Below are positions 36,304 through 46,845 of a DNA stretch of 48,368 nucleotides, piece by piece. Both the position numbers and the translations under genes were made by a program. The stretch is taken from the NCBI GenBank assembly GCA_001414345.1, contig LLCB01000385.1:1-48368 (forward strand). The letters run 5' to 3'. Source of the DNA: Hymenoscyphus infarciens (taxonomy: Eukaryota; Ascomycota; Leotiomycetes; Helotiales; Helotiaceae). Below the pieces are notes generated by a model that saw only the letters and a program-made list of their open reading frames with translations, ran no database searches and was not told the DNA's origin. Within the stretch, counting starts at the first letter, position 1, and the number at the start of each line of letters is the position of its first letter.

Positions 36304-36317
36304 GGGTGACGTCACCC
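36304..36317. promoter_or_regulatory. CRE-like palindrome (TGACGTCA) upstream of the PMP3-like gene
   Basis: GGGTGACGTCACCC is a perfect 14-bp palindrome whose core is the consensus for ATF/CREB bZIP factors (fungal AtfA/Sko1 class). It is about 185-195 bp upstream of the PMP3 start, a plausible promoter distance for a stress gene. Binding is inferred. Confidence 0.5.
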
Positions 36318-37025
36318 TGAACAAACAAGCACGACGTGGTTCATGTTGTCTGTCTCTATAAAGAGGATTTTATGGAAACAATCCTACATGTATTGGTTCA
36401 GGATTAACATTAAAGGTAGCAGGAAATACTCCAGGTTTGTACCTGACTCTCATGCCTTAGTTCTAACTTTCTAGGGTAAATCAAGTTAAATATCCTAAAC
36501 ACCGGGAACAATTTAGGTCCATTACCCCAAGTGTTTTAAAGTTCCAGGGTTTCAACTGTACTTATCAGAGAATGAGATCAACGGGTGATTTATTTACTGC
36601 CGCCTTTAATGCCTATCATGAGGCGGGAAAATCAGGAGCGACAAGAAGAAATTTTGTAGTCTTTGCTCAGAAGTAGAGCTGAGAAATGGCCACTGAGAAA
36701 GAAAAGAAATTGACAGAGTATGCAAATTATTGTTGGGGGAAACTCTCCGTATGTAAATACGGCATTTACCCCAGTTGTCGCGCCAGTCCAGAGTCATCCA
36801 GACTTCACCTCATGATTTGATCGATAGTCAAAGGGTACAAGTAATGTATTGACAAGAAATGGCATCAAGAAAAAAGACCAGCAATTGCCATCGCCACCAA
36901 AAACGCCTTGAGTTGAGAGTTTCTCGTTGTACAGAGTCTGTAATCACATTCAGCCCACCCGAACTTGGCCGCGAAATCAGGCCATTTTATTTTTCCACAG
37001 TGGACACCGCCCGACTCAATTCGCC
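36318..37025. other. intergenic, no supported gene
   Basis: Only short frames without motifs (for example 36606-36797 minus). It holds the upstream region of PMP3 and the 3' region of the DUF4748 gene. Confidence 0.5.
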
Positions 37026-37552
37026 TCAACTGAATCTGTCTCCCTTTCTCGCTCTGAAGGGTTCCGCGGCCTCGTATTTGCTCTTTTCCAGTATTCTTTG
37101 CTTCTCGCTGTCTGGCGCATGTCCTGTTGGAGCTGGATCGTGACTTGCTTCCTGACTTGGTGACCCAGTACTATCTGCCCTTGGTGGGCCTCCATTCGCA
37201 TTCGCCGACCCCTTTGCTTGACTTGCTATTCTGCTCGAGTATTCGAGATCATCTTGGATTTGCTTCTTTCGTCGCTCGGCTTCGAATCGTTGTATGCGGT
37301 CTTCGTTGATCGACTTCTTTGCGAAGTAGTATGCCCCGCCACCAGCTATTGATCATCAATTGATGTGCTTTCATGAAGTGTAGTTGTCAACACCTACCAA
37401 GACATAGTGATCCCCAGCCAGCCCTGTGAATATGCGGTTAACGTGAAGCTAATATCTGCGGGAATTGATTGAGCTGTACCAGAATGATTTGACCTTGTAG
37501 ACTGTTAGCTAGAGAGCATTAGACAGGAGAGGATGCTTCTAACCGTATTCAT
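37026..37552 (-). CDS. small DUF4748-type protein with micro-exons
   Basis: The last exon (37345-37026) reads GGGAYYFAKKSINEDR, a Gln/Lys/Arg helix, a Pro/Ser-rich linker (SQEASHDPAPTGH) and a conserved end KYEAAEPFRARKGDRFS. From memory, this N- and C-terminal pattern matches fungal DUF4748 proteins. To reach an ATG in phase I join 37552-37544 (9 nt), 37501-37494 (8 nt) and 37423-37398 (26 nt), giving MNTSTRAGWGSLCLAGGGA and 120 residues in total. The GWGSLCLAGGGAYYFA stretch is a short hydrophobic segment, so membrane attachment (mitochondrial or ER) is possible. Function unknown. The last exon is secure; the two micro-exons are the best-fitting solution but unverified. It is divergent from the phosphatase gene, about 620 bp away. 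Confidence 0.72.
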
Positions 37553-38176
37553 CTTGAGTAATCGAGTGACGACCGCGTCGGTATAACTAGTGTTTAGCGT
37601 AGAAATAGTTGGACGGAGGTGTTTTGTTTGAGAGAAGAAGTTCAAGCTTTACATTGAGATCTAGGTAAGGTAAGCAGGTGCCCAGCACTGGGCTGATCCC
37701 TGCCCTTTTGCTCGGCCCGCCAAAAATAACCCTTGGTTAATGTGTGGTGCGGTGCGGCATCAACAACATTCACATCCCCCCCCCCCAGGAACAACAAACT
37801 TGCGCCCAAGGTTGCGGTGGAGAATCAACAATCAACAATCCCCCCCCAAACGATGATTAGGCAGCAATATCAACTACTCCCCAAGACTGGCACATCCTGC
37901 AAAGAGAGAGCTGCGGCTCCGCGTCAAAGAAGCAACACCTCATCCCCAATATCTGGCACAGTCTCATTCTCACCCCTCTACAACCTTGAGCCTCGCTCCG
38001 CCCCCTCATGTGCCCACTACACGACGAGTTCCACGTCACTTCAAGTACTACTACTACATAGTTAATACATCGTCACTCTTTACTGCGATAACCTCGACTT
38101 TTCATGAATCAATAATCACATTCCCGATGGGCAGGAATTCCCTCAATCTGATATTCGGTCAGCCAAGTTGTTCGCC
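37553..38176. other. divergent promoter region
   Basis: Separates the minus-strand DUF4748-type gene from the plus-strand phosphatase gene and must hold both promoters. A C run (about 37778-37787) and repeated AATCAACAATC are visible. No further gene. Confidence 0.55.
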
Positions 38177-41100
38177 ATGGACGAATCTCCCCCGGAGAGC
38201 CTTGATGGCTCATCCATAGTAAGTTCATGGTCTTTATTCTTTGTATAAATCAAAACCCTTCTAACAATTTATTGAGAAACCCGTGTCCTCACTGCGCTCG
38301 CATTTCGAACAAATGGCTAATGCGAAAGCTGCGAATGCCAATTCCACACCACACGTCGTAGCACCAAAACCAAACAACCTAGGCGACGGAACGGGGGAGA
38401 TTGCGAGGAATCATACGGGCAGGCAAGATGGCTTGAAGGTCAATGTAGACATACAACCAGGCAGTCGGGGGCGGGAAAGGGAATTTGGAGATGCATCACT
38501 CAGACCATTTCGAATCAGTTCTGCAAATCCTTCGCCGTCACCTACACGAAGCCCTCGATTAAAAGCACCAGCTCCTCCGCCTGCGGTTACCATCCAACCT
38601 CCACAATCGCCCCCGAAAGTAAAACCTTTGAATTTAACCATTTCGGGCACGCCCGCCTACCTTTCCACGGACAACACTCCCATATCCACTACCTCTGGGA
38701 CCTCTTCCCCAAGACATTTTCGAATTCCAAGTAGACCACATACACCTCTGCTAGAACCCAGGAGATCTCCTTCACTCACTCCATCGCAACCTCCATCTCC
38801 ACCACCACCTCGAAGGTCTGGTGAAATAATGCGACGGGAATCTACGTATAAGCCTCTTCCACCACCTGTCAACAGATCCGAGAAGCCCAAGATTGCAAGT
38901 AAATCCGTTTCACTTGGAGCCAGGTCAGAAGCTACAACCGCTATTTTATCTCCATTCCCAGACGAACATGCTTCACCATTTGGAACCCCTCCGCGTAATA
39001 ATAGCAGTGCTGAGGACCCACCAAGGCCTGTTTCGCCCCGTTCCCGACCCAGGAATGCTCCCGAATCGGGATCATTGATTAAAGCAACGCAGAGAACATT
39101 TGATCCTCCTCCTGTCCACCATACGACGATTACTAGAAGAAAAGAGCAAGAAGAGAATGGGATAGGCAGAGGGTTTATCTCCCCTCAAGTAACAGGAGAC
39201 CAACGGCCAGCATTACCATCCCGGCCATTGGCTGCTCCTGCGGTATTAAGCCCTCGGGGTATTCCCCCAAATGCAATGATGCCTCCACCTCCGCGACCTC
39301 CGCCCATCGACCGTTCAACCCGCCCAGTCGTAAATACAGCGGCAGCCGTAGAATATACTAAGGAGTTCGCAACGCCCCCAAAGAGAGTTGTTTCAACTCC
39401 AACCTCTCAATTACAGACCCCTCCACGATCTCATGGACGGTCTATGACGGTCGATCGGACGTCTGACAGAACACCTGCTGAATTTCGAACTCCGCCTGTG
39501 ACTCGATTCGAACTACGGCAATCACTTGACATTGCTCCAACGTCCAATGTTTCTCATACTATCACTCAAAGCGTGCAAAGTGTTGCCGACTATCCAGATG
39601 CTTCCCAATCGAATCGGAGACCCCCCAACTTTAAAACTGGTGCCCAAGAAATATCAACCAGATACGACACACGAATTATCGATGTCTGTGGAGAATTTGT
39701 GTGCACCTCTGGTACTCTCACTCGTGTATGGAGCGTGCTTGATGGGGAGATCATTATGAGTTTAGCTCATACTGAAGGGATCAAAGTAGTGTCCGTGGCA
39801 TTCAAACCCACCGCAGATGTCAAAGACGAAGGATCTCGTATTTGGCTAGGTAACAACATTGGAGAAATCCTCGAGGTAGATGTCATGTCTCAAAGCATAG
39901 TGACAAGTAAAGCAAATGCGCACACTCGCCGCGAGATAATACGCATGTATCGACATCGAAATGAAATGTGGACCCTCGATGATGGCGGTACACTTCACCT
40001 GTGGGCACCAGATAGCTCGGGAAGTCCAAGTCTTGCCAATCCATATCAAAGCTTTAGGGTTCCCAAAGGGCATACGTTCTCAATGGTCGTTGGCAATGAG
40101 TTATGGCATGCCGTTGGGAAAGATATACGAATATTTGTACCAACTTTGGATGGTACCGCTCAATTTCAAGTTCTTGCTCGTCCCCTCAACCAACCAAATG
40201 TTGGAGATGTGACATCTGGGACTTCCATAATCTCACAACCTGGGAAAGTCTATTTCGGTCATGCCGATGGCAAGGTCACCATTTATTCGTCCAAGGACTA
40301 TACGTGTTTGGGGGTTGTAAATATCAGCGTATATAAAATTACAACTCTTGCCGGTGAAGGTGGCATGCTGTGGGCTGGCTTCAGTACTGGAATGGTCTAC
40401 GTATATGACACTACCCAGTCACCGTGGGCAGTAAAGAAAGATTGGAAAGCCCATAATGATCCCGTGATAAAACTGGTTGCAGACAAGAGTAGTTTTTGGT
40501 CATTGGATCGTGCTCAAGTTATTTCCCTAGGCTCGGACAACGCGATACGAATCTGGGACGGTATGTTACAAGATGACTGGCTTGGTAAGTCGTCCAATCC
40601 CCATTCTGAGCGCATAGCTTACAAGACACAGAAACACAAATGCAAGCCCACGAAGAAACATTTTGCGAGTTTAACCAAATCAAGGCTTTGGTCATGACGT
40701 GGAATGCCGGTGCATCCACGCCATTTAACTTACAACACTCAGATCAGGATTCGACATTTTTCCGCGATCTGCTTCAAAGCAGTGACTCCCCTGATATTTT
40801 AGTCTTTGGATTTCAAGAACTTGTCGATCTTGAAGATAAGACAAGAACAGCCAGTATGTTTTGGCTCAAAACTTGCTATAAATACCTCACCTATTGACAC
40901 TGAACCAGAAAGCTTTTTTAAATCAAAGAAGAAGGATCCTCACTCAGATCAGGAAAAGATGAGCCACCAATATCGTGACTGGCGCGATTTCCTCACCCGG
41001 TGCTTGGATGATTACATGCCAAGAAGCGATTTATACCATCTCATACATACCGCGACTCTTGTAGGACTGTTCACTTGCATATTTGTCAAGGCACACCTCA

Positions 41101-42017
41101 GAGATAGAATTCGCAGTGTTTCCGGTGCTGAAGTCAAACGTGGAATGGGAGGCTTACATGGGAACAAGGTAAGCCAGAATTCGAGAGCTGAAAGTCCATC
41201 AACTTACAGTTTCTAGGGAGCTTTGGTTGTTCGATTGCTTCTTGATGATTCATCTCTTTGCTTCATCAATTGTCATCTTGCTGCTGGTCAATCCCAAACG
41301 AAGGACCGCAATAACGACATTACAGCAATCCTTGAAAGTGTCATTCTCCCAATTGAACGAGATCGCAGTGCTCGACAAGATAGTTATATTGGAGGTGGCG
41401 ATGGATCAATGATCATGGACCATGAAATCTGTATCCTGAATGGAGATCTGAACTATCGCATCGACACAATGGGCAGAGACACGGTAATCGGCGCAATCAA
41501 AGCAAACAATCTCACCAAACTGTTGGAAAGGGACCAGTTGCTTGCATCCAAAAGGAAGAATCCCTGGTTCAAACTGCGAGCATTCAGCGAGATGCCAATT
41601 ACTTTCGCACCAACCTACAAATACGATGTTGGGACAGATAATTATGACACGAGTGAAAAGAAGAGATCCCCTGCTTGGTGTGATCGTATTCTCTGTCGTG
41701 GTCGGGACCGAATTCAACAAATCGATTATCAACGACACGAAGTTCGAGTTTCCGATCATAGACCTGTGACGGGACAGTTCGACATGGTCGTCAAGAAAAT
41801 ATCACCCAAGAAGCGTATCATGAGATGGGATGAGTGTCAGAATCAATGGACAGACATGAAAGATGAGCATGCCTATGAAGCAAAGTAAGTGATTTCGTAC
41901 CCTGGTTGATGTTCCCAATACTAACAGGTAATTAGGCTCCATTACCTCACCACCATACTTGGCTTCGATTCCGCAGGGAGCAAGAAATTGATTCTTCATA
42001 CCCAAAAGAATCGGTGA
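38177..42017 (+). CDS. beta-propeller + inositol polyphosphate 5-phosphatase, 6 exons
   Basis: Exons 38177-38218, 38277-40584, 40632-40853, 40909-41168, 41217-41884 and 41936-42017 (introns 47-58 nt, phases consistent) give 1193 residues. Residues 1 to about 465 are Pro/Ser/Arg-rich with many PxxP sites (SH3-type ligands). Residues about 470-783 look like a WD40-type propeller (TLTRVWSVLDGE, DNAIRIWDG). The catalytic IPPc domain follows: TWNAG at 806-810, FQE with Glu846, GDLNYRI at 1020-1026, PAWCDRI at 1096-1102 and SDHRPV at 1123-1128, so all metal- and substrate-binding motifs are intact. The expected reaction is removal of the 5-phosphate from PI(4,5)P2 or soluble inositol phosphates, acting in membrane traffic and actin control. 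WD-propeller plus IPPc recalls plant FRA3-type enzymes; yeast Inp51-53 use a Sac domain instead. Confidence 0.94.
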
Positions 42018-42522
42018 AGCCATTGCGAATGAATGAGAATTTTAAACAGGGCCAATACTGAGGCCGAGTACCTTTAACCTTTCTGTCGCTGAAGAAGACA
42101 CTACGATTTGGGCAGCGAATTGCCCAAAGTCCATTGGATTTGTACCAAAAACACAATAGCGTGGTATTTGTCGGGATATGGTGGGGTCAGCCTCGAAGGT
42201 AGTCTCGAAAAAGGCTAGTCTCAGATGGAGATCGGGTCGGGCGATGAGACCCGACCGATCGGGACAGATATTTTAAACGCCACAAGGAAGTGTCAACGTC
42301 ACTATATTGTATGGCCAGGAACGCAGGCGATCGGGAGACCACAACCACCTAGTGTTGGACCTGGTACAGTAAGGGGATAGGCGGTCTGTTCGGTGTCCTC
42401 AGGTAGTGACGAGTGGATTTAGCCTCCTGCTCATAGCGCATCGAAATATCAAAAAACAAAATAAATTCAAATGCTCTCCCTTCTCTCCCTTGGTCATTCC
42501 CTTGTGGACTTTTAGAATATCT
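42018..42522. other. intergenic, no supported gene
   Basis: 3' side of the phosphatase gene and promoter of the GFA gene. A short GGGTCGGGC/GACCCGACC inverted repeat lies at about 42234-42258 and could be a transcript hairpin. Confidence 0.5.
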
Positions 42523-43490
42523 ATGCATCTAACCAGATTTATTGCCTCGCATCATCGAGCACCTACAGTTAATAAACTTCTTCTTCAATCGCCTCTCCTT
42601 CAGCGACCCTTCTCATCAACACCTCCGCATCTCAAAATGGCACCCAGCGCAATGGATAAACAAAAAGCCGTCGATGATGGTCACGAGGAACACAAACTCG
42701 ATGGCGAGAAGAACGAGTGGAAATTCAATGCTCCGTACAAGGTCCACGAGAAAGATAAGGGGGACTTCAAGGCGTTGTATAAGGGCGGCTGTCACTGTGG
42801 TAGGGTGAAGTATGAGTTGGGACGGGAGAAACCGTTGAGGGCGAAGTATTGTCATTGCACGACTTGCCAGGTGTTGCATGGTGTGTTTTTTTCTTCTCGC
42901 TCCATAGCGAGCTCATGCTTGTTCCGATTTCCAATCCATGTTCTTGTAGGCTGTTGCTTGGGCTGTGCTAATGAGGAACAGGAGCCCCCTTCCAATGGGC
43001 AGCCATCTTTCATAAAGAAGATATCAACTTCACTCATGGTCATCATGATCTAGGCTGGTATGAGAGCGGGGAGAAAACCACGAAACATAAGTTACCTTGC
43101 AAGGTTTCTTGTGCGTATTGTCGGAGTCCCATCATGGATGAGGGGAGGAATATGATTCTGCTTTTTCCGAGCTTGATTGAGTTCAAGGGGGAGGTGGAAC
43201 GAAAGAATTTCGAACCTGAGTGAGTGCTTTTCTTTTTCATTTATTTTCTTGTGTTTGGTTTTGGAAGGGGAGAAGAAAATCGATGAGAGCTAATGAGTTG
43301 TAGTTGTCATATGTTCTACGAGCAGAGATTGCTGGATATTACGGATGGAAAGCCAAAGTGGAGTGGGATGAGCGAGAAGAGTGATTTGATTTGTGATAGT
43401 CCTTCTGAGGCAATCAAGAAGAGGAAGAGAGAGGTCGAGGAGGAGGAGGCGGAGGAAAGGAAGAACGGGAAGAGCAAGAAGAGCGAATAA
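42523..43490 (+). CDS. GFA-domain (glutathione-dependent formaldehyde-activating/CENP-V-like) protein
   Basis: Exons 42523-42880, 42982-43219 and 43304-43490 give 260 residues. The zinc scaffold typical of the GFA fold is complete: GGCHCG (Cys90, Cys92), CHCTTC (Cys110, Cys112, Cys115) and SCAYC (Cys163, Cys166), followed by RNMILLFPSLIEF and, after the last splice, DCHMFYEQR. Such proteins were named for a glutathione-formaldehyde reaction, but their activity is disputed and the family is better regarded as zinc-binding. The first 38 residues are Arg/Ser/Leu-rich, lack acidic residues and contain RPFSST, which suggests a mitochondrial presequence; MAPSAMDK at residue 39 is a second possible start. 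The C-terminal 30 residues are strongly charged (KKRKREVEEEE), looking like a nuclear signal. A decayed copy of this 3' end reappears at 45545-45740. Confidence 0.9.
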
Positions 43491-43734
43491 TTAGACCATC
43501 GAAAGTCAATTTGATTGTTGAAGTGGGGCATAGACTAAATATCAAAATGTTGCGAGTCGTTGGTATCACTAAAGAGGGTTTCTTGGTGGTTTCAGGAAGT
43601 TTGATTTAATATCTAGAAGCATTCGGGCATGTTCTTTCAGTTACTCAAAGCCCACTTGACCTTGCTGAGAGTCTTTTTCTGACAACCAGGACAGTACGTT
43701 GTGGCTGGGACTTTAATTTCCTGCCCAGAGAGTA

Positions 43735-44115
43735 CTATTCAGCTCGCTTTACTGCGCCCAATTCGACGCCCCTCACTCCGCCCACTGGATCCATAGAATA
43801 CCAATAATCAGCGAAACAGCGATGTCGTGCGACTCCAACGTTGAATTCCTGAGTCTCCTCCTTGTGAGCAGGGTTTTCTCCTTGGCAAGTCCAGTAAGTA
43901 TCAGGGATGGACTTCTCCGCTGGCCAGAAAGCCGTCCGGTCCAAAGCTATCTGGTTGGCAACATCCATCGGGAGCTTGTTGTACTCGGCGGAAGGATCGT
44001 TGGGAAGTGTACTTCTGTTTTTCGCTTCTGTTACAAAATCTAATGCAGGTTTGTATTGAGCAACATTTGAAAGCTCGTTGGCGTCCTCATTGCGGTTCGA
44101 TTTTTTGCCATCCAT
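43735..44115 (-). pseudogene. Cys-rich family member, probably frameshifted (copy A, minus)
   Basis: From the ATG at 44115 the frame encodes 126 residues, beginning MDGKKSNRNED, with a stretch IPDTYWTCQGE ... VARHRCFADYWYSMDP that aligns with the FWQCxxC ... MEP core of the plus-strand genes at 45019 and 46846. After MDP the homology moves to another frame. There, downstream of this stop, a YCPGCQKKTLSK-like end is readable (about 43695-43650) that matches the CDGCQKK end of the family, with one stop between. A frameshift with truncation is the simplest reading; an intron is possible. Confidence 0.6.
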
Positions 44116-44304
44116 CTTTGTGGAAGGAAGTGGAGGGCTTAAGGGGTTGGTTGCTTTGCTGTGAAATAATTGCTGTAAGTTCGTCGAAATTTGGAAGCTG
44201 GTAAGATCTTCGTTTATAGGTTTGTGGAAAGGGGATGGAAATGATGAGTATTTTTGGTATTTATAGGTTTCTTTTGCGAACCTTGTGAATAAATATGATT
44301 GCAC

Positions 44305-45018
44305 CTCCTTTTTTAGTCAACTGGAAGCAGAACTCCCTACTAGAGTCAAGCTTAAAAATATACATGTAGGAGATTTAAAAGATTCTTTGTTGTCAACTTT
44401 GGAGCTGTTAGTTGTTGAATGCTGGGTCTTAGGTCTTGTTGGTTGGTGGTTGGTTGGTTGGTTGGTTGGTTGGAGGCACCTTTACGGAACAGGCTGGTTA
44501 AACGACTTCTACTGCCTCTCTTTATGGGATAGGAAACCCTCAATATTACAAGCGCTTTCTTGCAAAGTCTGCCTTTACTTTGCCACCAAAGTTATGGCTT
44601 GCGACGGTTGCGACAAGAAAGAGTGCAGACAGCACGACCCACGTGCTTCTGAATTCGCGTCGTGAAGGGTTTATTGTATGGAGTTCTGAATAGCTCTTCT
44701 AGCAAATTATTGACTCTCTATTGACAATCTTAAGTCTCAAATGCTAATCTGGGAAAATATAAATGAAAGTGGGACACCAACTTTCTAGAGCTAGAATTAT
44801 ATAACCAAAAACATGAAGTATATGAATGCCTATGGATCTTGTTCTTAATAATCATCACCCTAAGGGCATTCATACGACTACGAATTTGTGGTTGTCTGTT
44901 AGCTTGGATTTATTCACATATAATAAGCAGCTCTCTATGAGGGATGCATAAATATCAGGAGAACTTGTCAAACTGCCACCCCTTCTTTAATTAACCTACC
45001 AAATATCCGCTTTCTGCA
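44305..45018. other. intergenic with family fragment and TTGG microsatellite
   Basis: Contains (TTGG)n at about 44437-44473, the family fragment at 44555-44665, and AT-rich sequence leading to the next gene. Its last 200 bp resembles the upstream region of the sister gene at 46846 (shared CTAGAGCTAGAAT and GGCATTCAT ... GAATTTGTGGTT-like strings). Confidence 0.55.
44555..44665 (+). pseudogene. fragment of the Cys-rich family (C-terminal end)
   Basis: Reads SCKVCLYFATKVMACDGCDKKECRQHD before a stop, resembling KTCLYTVVSK...LVCDGCQKKS of the gene at 46846 with about ten residues missing. It is open upstream to 44285, but that part covers the TTGG microsatellite and has no homology, so I treat it as a relic. 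Confidence 0.45.
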
Positions 45019-45483
45019 ATGTCAAAACTCTTTCATCAAATCAAGTTCGCACACGCGGCCGATGCCGCCAAAAAAGAAGAAGCAAGAGAACGCCTCATCG
45101 ACGAGAAGCACAAGATTTCATTCTATGAAAGAGATGAGATTCCCAACAACACTTTTTGGCAGTGTGACAATTGTTTCAAAGAAGCCAATCCAACCTATCT
45201 CTCGACCTATGGAGCCAAACCTCAATGCCTTCCTCCTTCAAGAATACAATTCACGATCGGCCCTCCACCACATTGCGCGGTAGGTTCCTGTGCCAACTTT
45301 ATGGAACCAAGAAGTAAGGCAGATAAATTCTGGCAATGCATGCGCAGGGAGTGCTTATACACTACTATCTTACGAGCTATGGATCTCTCGAGAGGCCATT
45401 TGGTATGCATTGCTTGTAGGGAGAAAACGCTTAGGGAGTTACACAGGGAAATCACGAGTGGATTTTTGAAAGACACTCTCTAG
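45019..45483 (+). CDS. small Cys-rich GRF-finger-like protein (copy A, plus)
   Basis: Single exon, 154 residues, no signal peptide. Starts MSKLFHQIKF, then a charged Lys/Glu segment, then FWQCDNC (Cys49/52), HCAVGSCANFMEPRS (Cys86/91), KFWQCMRRECLY (Cys107/112) and LVCIAC (Cys130/133). The C...MEPR..GRFW.C....CLY pattern resembles GRF-type zinc fingers (TopoIII-alpha, NEIL3, APE2), in which C..C, an aromatic-x-C and a final C bind one zinc; the outer CxxC pairs could form a second site. GRF fingers bind single-stranded nucleic acid, so that is a possible role, by inference. It is a paralogue of 46846-47385 and diverges from the minus-strand member at 43735. I know no named function. Confidence 0.75.
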   Translation: MSKLFHQIKFAHAADAAKKEEARERLIDEKHKISFYERDEIPNNTFWQCDNCFKEANPTYLSTYGAKPQCLPPSRIQFTIGPPPHCAVGSCANFMEPRSKADKFWQCMRRECLYTTILRAMDLSRGHLVCIACREKTLRELHREITSGFLKDTL

Positions 45484-45927
45484 TTGTTTAATTAAATACG
45501 GGGGTTTGAGTTTTGAGTTTTGTCTTGTGCCTGAAATCATATGTGATAGTACCTTGGATCTGTGACAGTCCTGTTGAGACGATGAAGTAGTAGAAGCAGA
45601 GAAAGGGGGAAACTGAGGAGGAAGAGGTGGAAAAGAAGAATGGGAAGAGTAGAATTAGCAAGTGATTGGGATATTAAATATTGAGTTCATTTCCTTGAGG
45701 TGTATCTGTGGCTAAATATCAATGTTGCGAGTCTCAGGTGTAACTTCTGAAAATTAGTTGATGTTTGTGGAGCTTTATTTGGAGGTGTTACTAGTGACTT
45801 CTAAAAGCTGTAAATGATTTTCTGCCCCTAACTTAAACAGAGGTACAAACGTTCAAATTTTCTGACAGAAGTCGGCAATAGAACGCTGGTATAACCTCAA
45901 CCACTGTAGTAACCATACGCTTCCCAG
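45484..45927. other. intergenic, carries GFA relic
   Basis: Apart from the decayed GFA 3' end at 45545-45740, nothing coding is seen. Confidence 0.55.
45545..45740 (+). pseudogene. decayed duplicate of the GFA gene 3' end
   Basis: Similar in order to 43380-43555: a TGTGAYAGTCCT motif, a purine-rich tract (GAGGAGGAAGAGGTGGAAAAGAAGA-like) matching the KKRKREVEEEE codons, AACGGGAAGAGC/AATGGGAAGAG, then a shared CTAAATATCA...ATGTTGCGAGTC downstream. It now contains stops. It marks the start of the second copy of a tandem duplication. Confidence 0.7.
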
Positions 45928-46245
45928 CTACAACGCCATAGATGAAGGTTTGCGTCCTCTGGTTCCATGGGGTCCGAGCCACGATATACGGATACTTGGT
46001 GGTTTTCCAACATGGAACGTCACACGTTTTTGCAGCTGATCATCGCTTGATCCAGAACAAATCCAATTAATGCCGGGGACGGCAGTTCCGACTGACCAGA
46101 AGGGGGGCAATAGCTGCAGCAATCTCTTAACTTCGGATCTCGTAGGGAACACTGCCATCCCATTCTTGGTTTTCTGTTTCGTTGACTTTCGCTTTATGGT
46201 AAGGAACTTTCTGAAACCCATCTTTATTGAATCAAGGACTAGCAT
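45928..46245 (-). pseudogene. Cys-rich family member, frameshifted (copy B, minus)
   Basis: From the ATG at 46245 the frame gives 105 residues. PFWSVGTAVPGINWICSGS corresponds to AFWPAEKSIPDTYWTCQGE of the minus-strand copy at 43735. In another frame from about 45971 the family core resumes (MEPEDANLHLWRCS), so a frameshift separates the halves. The break lies at a different place from that in copy A. Most likely a pseudogene. Confidence 0.6.
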
Positions 46246-46845
46246 AAGGACTGTTCTGCTGATTTACGAAATTGTTGCGATTTTGGCTGATACATGAAAA
46301 ATTGTAATCGAAGTTCCGATGAAAGGGGTATCTCATCTAGCTGAGGAACTAAGTCTTTGGTATTTCTCATCTACCGGCACGAAATGAGGATCTTGTGAAT
46401 AAAAATTGCCTCCACGTCATTTTGGTGTCATATCTACAGGAACAATCCGAAGCAAAATGACTTTACGGCTGGCCATACGTACGCTCAGAAACCTGTATTC
46501 AAGAAATGTAGGGTATTTATTCATACATGATATGAAGCTCGTAATTTTGATTATTGGCTATGCTCTCTATGGGAATGGAAGTCCTCACTCAGACTCGAAC
46601 CCTCGAAGCTTCGTAAAAGTGAATTCAATGCTAGAGCTAGAATAATCTAGACAAAAGCAAGAAGTAGTTGAATAATTCTAGAGCTGAAAGAGGCAAGCTC
46701 ATAGGCATTCATGGCAGCAGAAATTTGTGATTATGAACTAGCTCGGAACATCTCTATATAAGAAGGTGTAAGTACCTGGAGTGTTGAGCCTTCATGCCAC
46801 GGCAATCCTTCTTTCAACCACCAAACAATTCATCTACTATCTACA
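46246..46845. other. divergent intergenic region, copy B
   Basis: Counterpart of 44120-45018: CTTGTGAATAAA with GCCTCC (46394-46412) matches 44284-44306, and CTAGAGCTAGAATAAT (46630-46645) matches 44788-44803. The TTGG tract is missing. Confidence 0.55.
46755..46762 (+). promoter_or_regulatory. candidate TATA box
   Basis: TATATAAG lies about 90 bp upstream of the ATG at 46846 in a short leader. Distance and sequence fit a TATA element; no other support. Confidence 0.4.

Noticed and set aside
44285..44554. Upstream part of the 126-codon frame ending at 44665
   Set aside because: It runs through the TTGG microsatellite (repeated VGWLVGW) and has no homology; only the Cys-rich end is kept as a relic.
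46545..46620. tRNA-like GGTTCGAGTC box on the minus strand
   Set aside because: No matching acceptor, D or anticodon arms could be folded around it.
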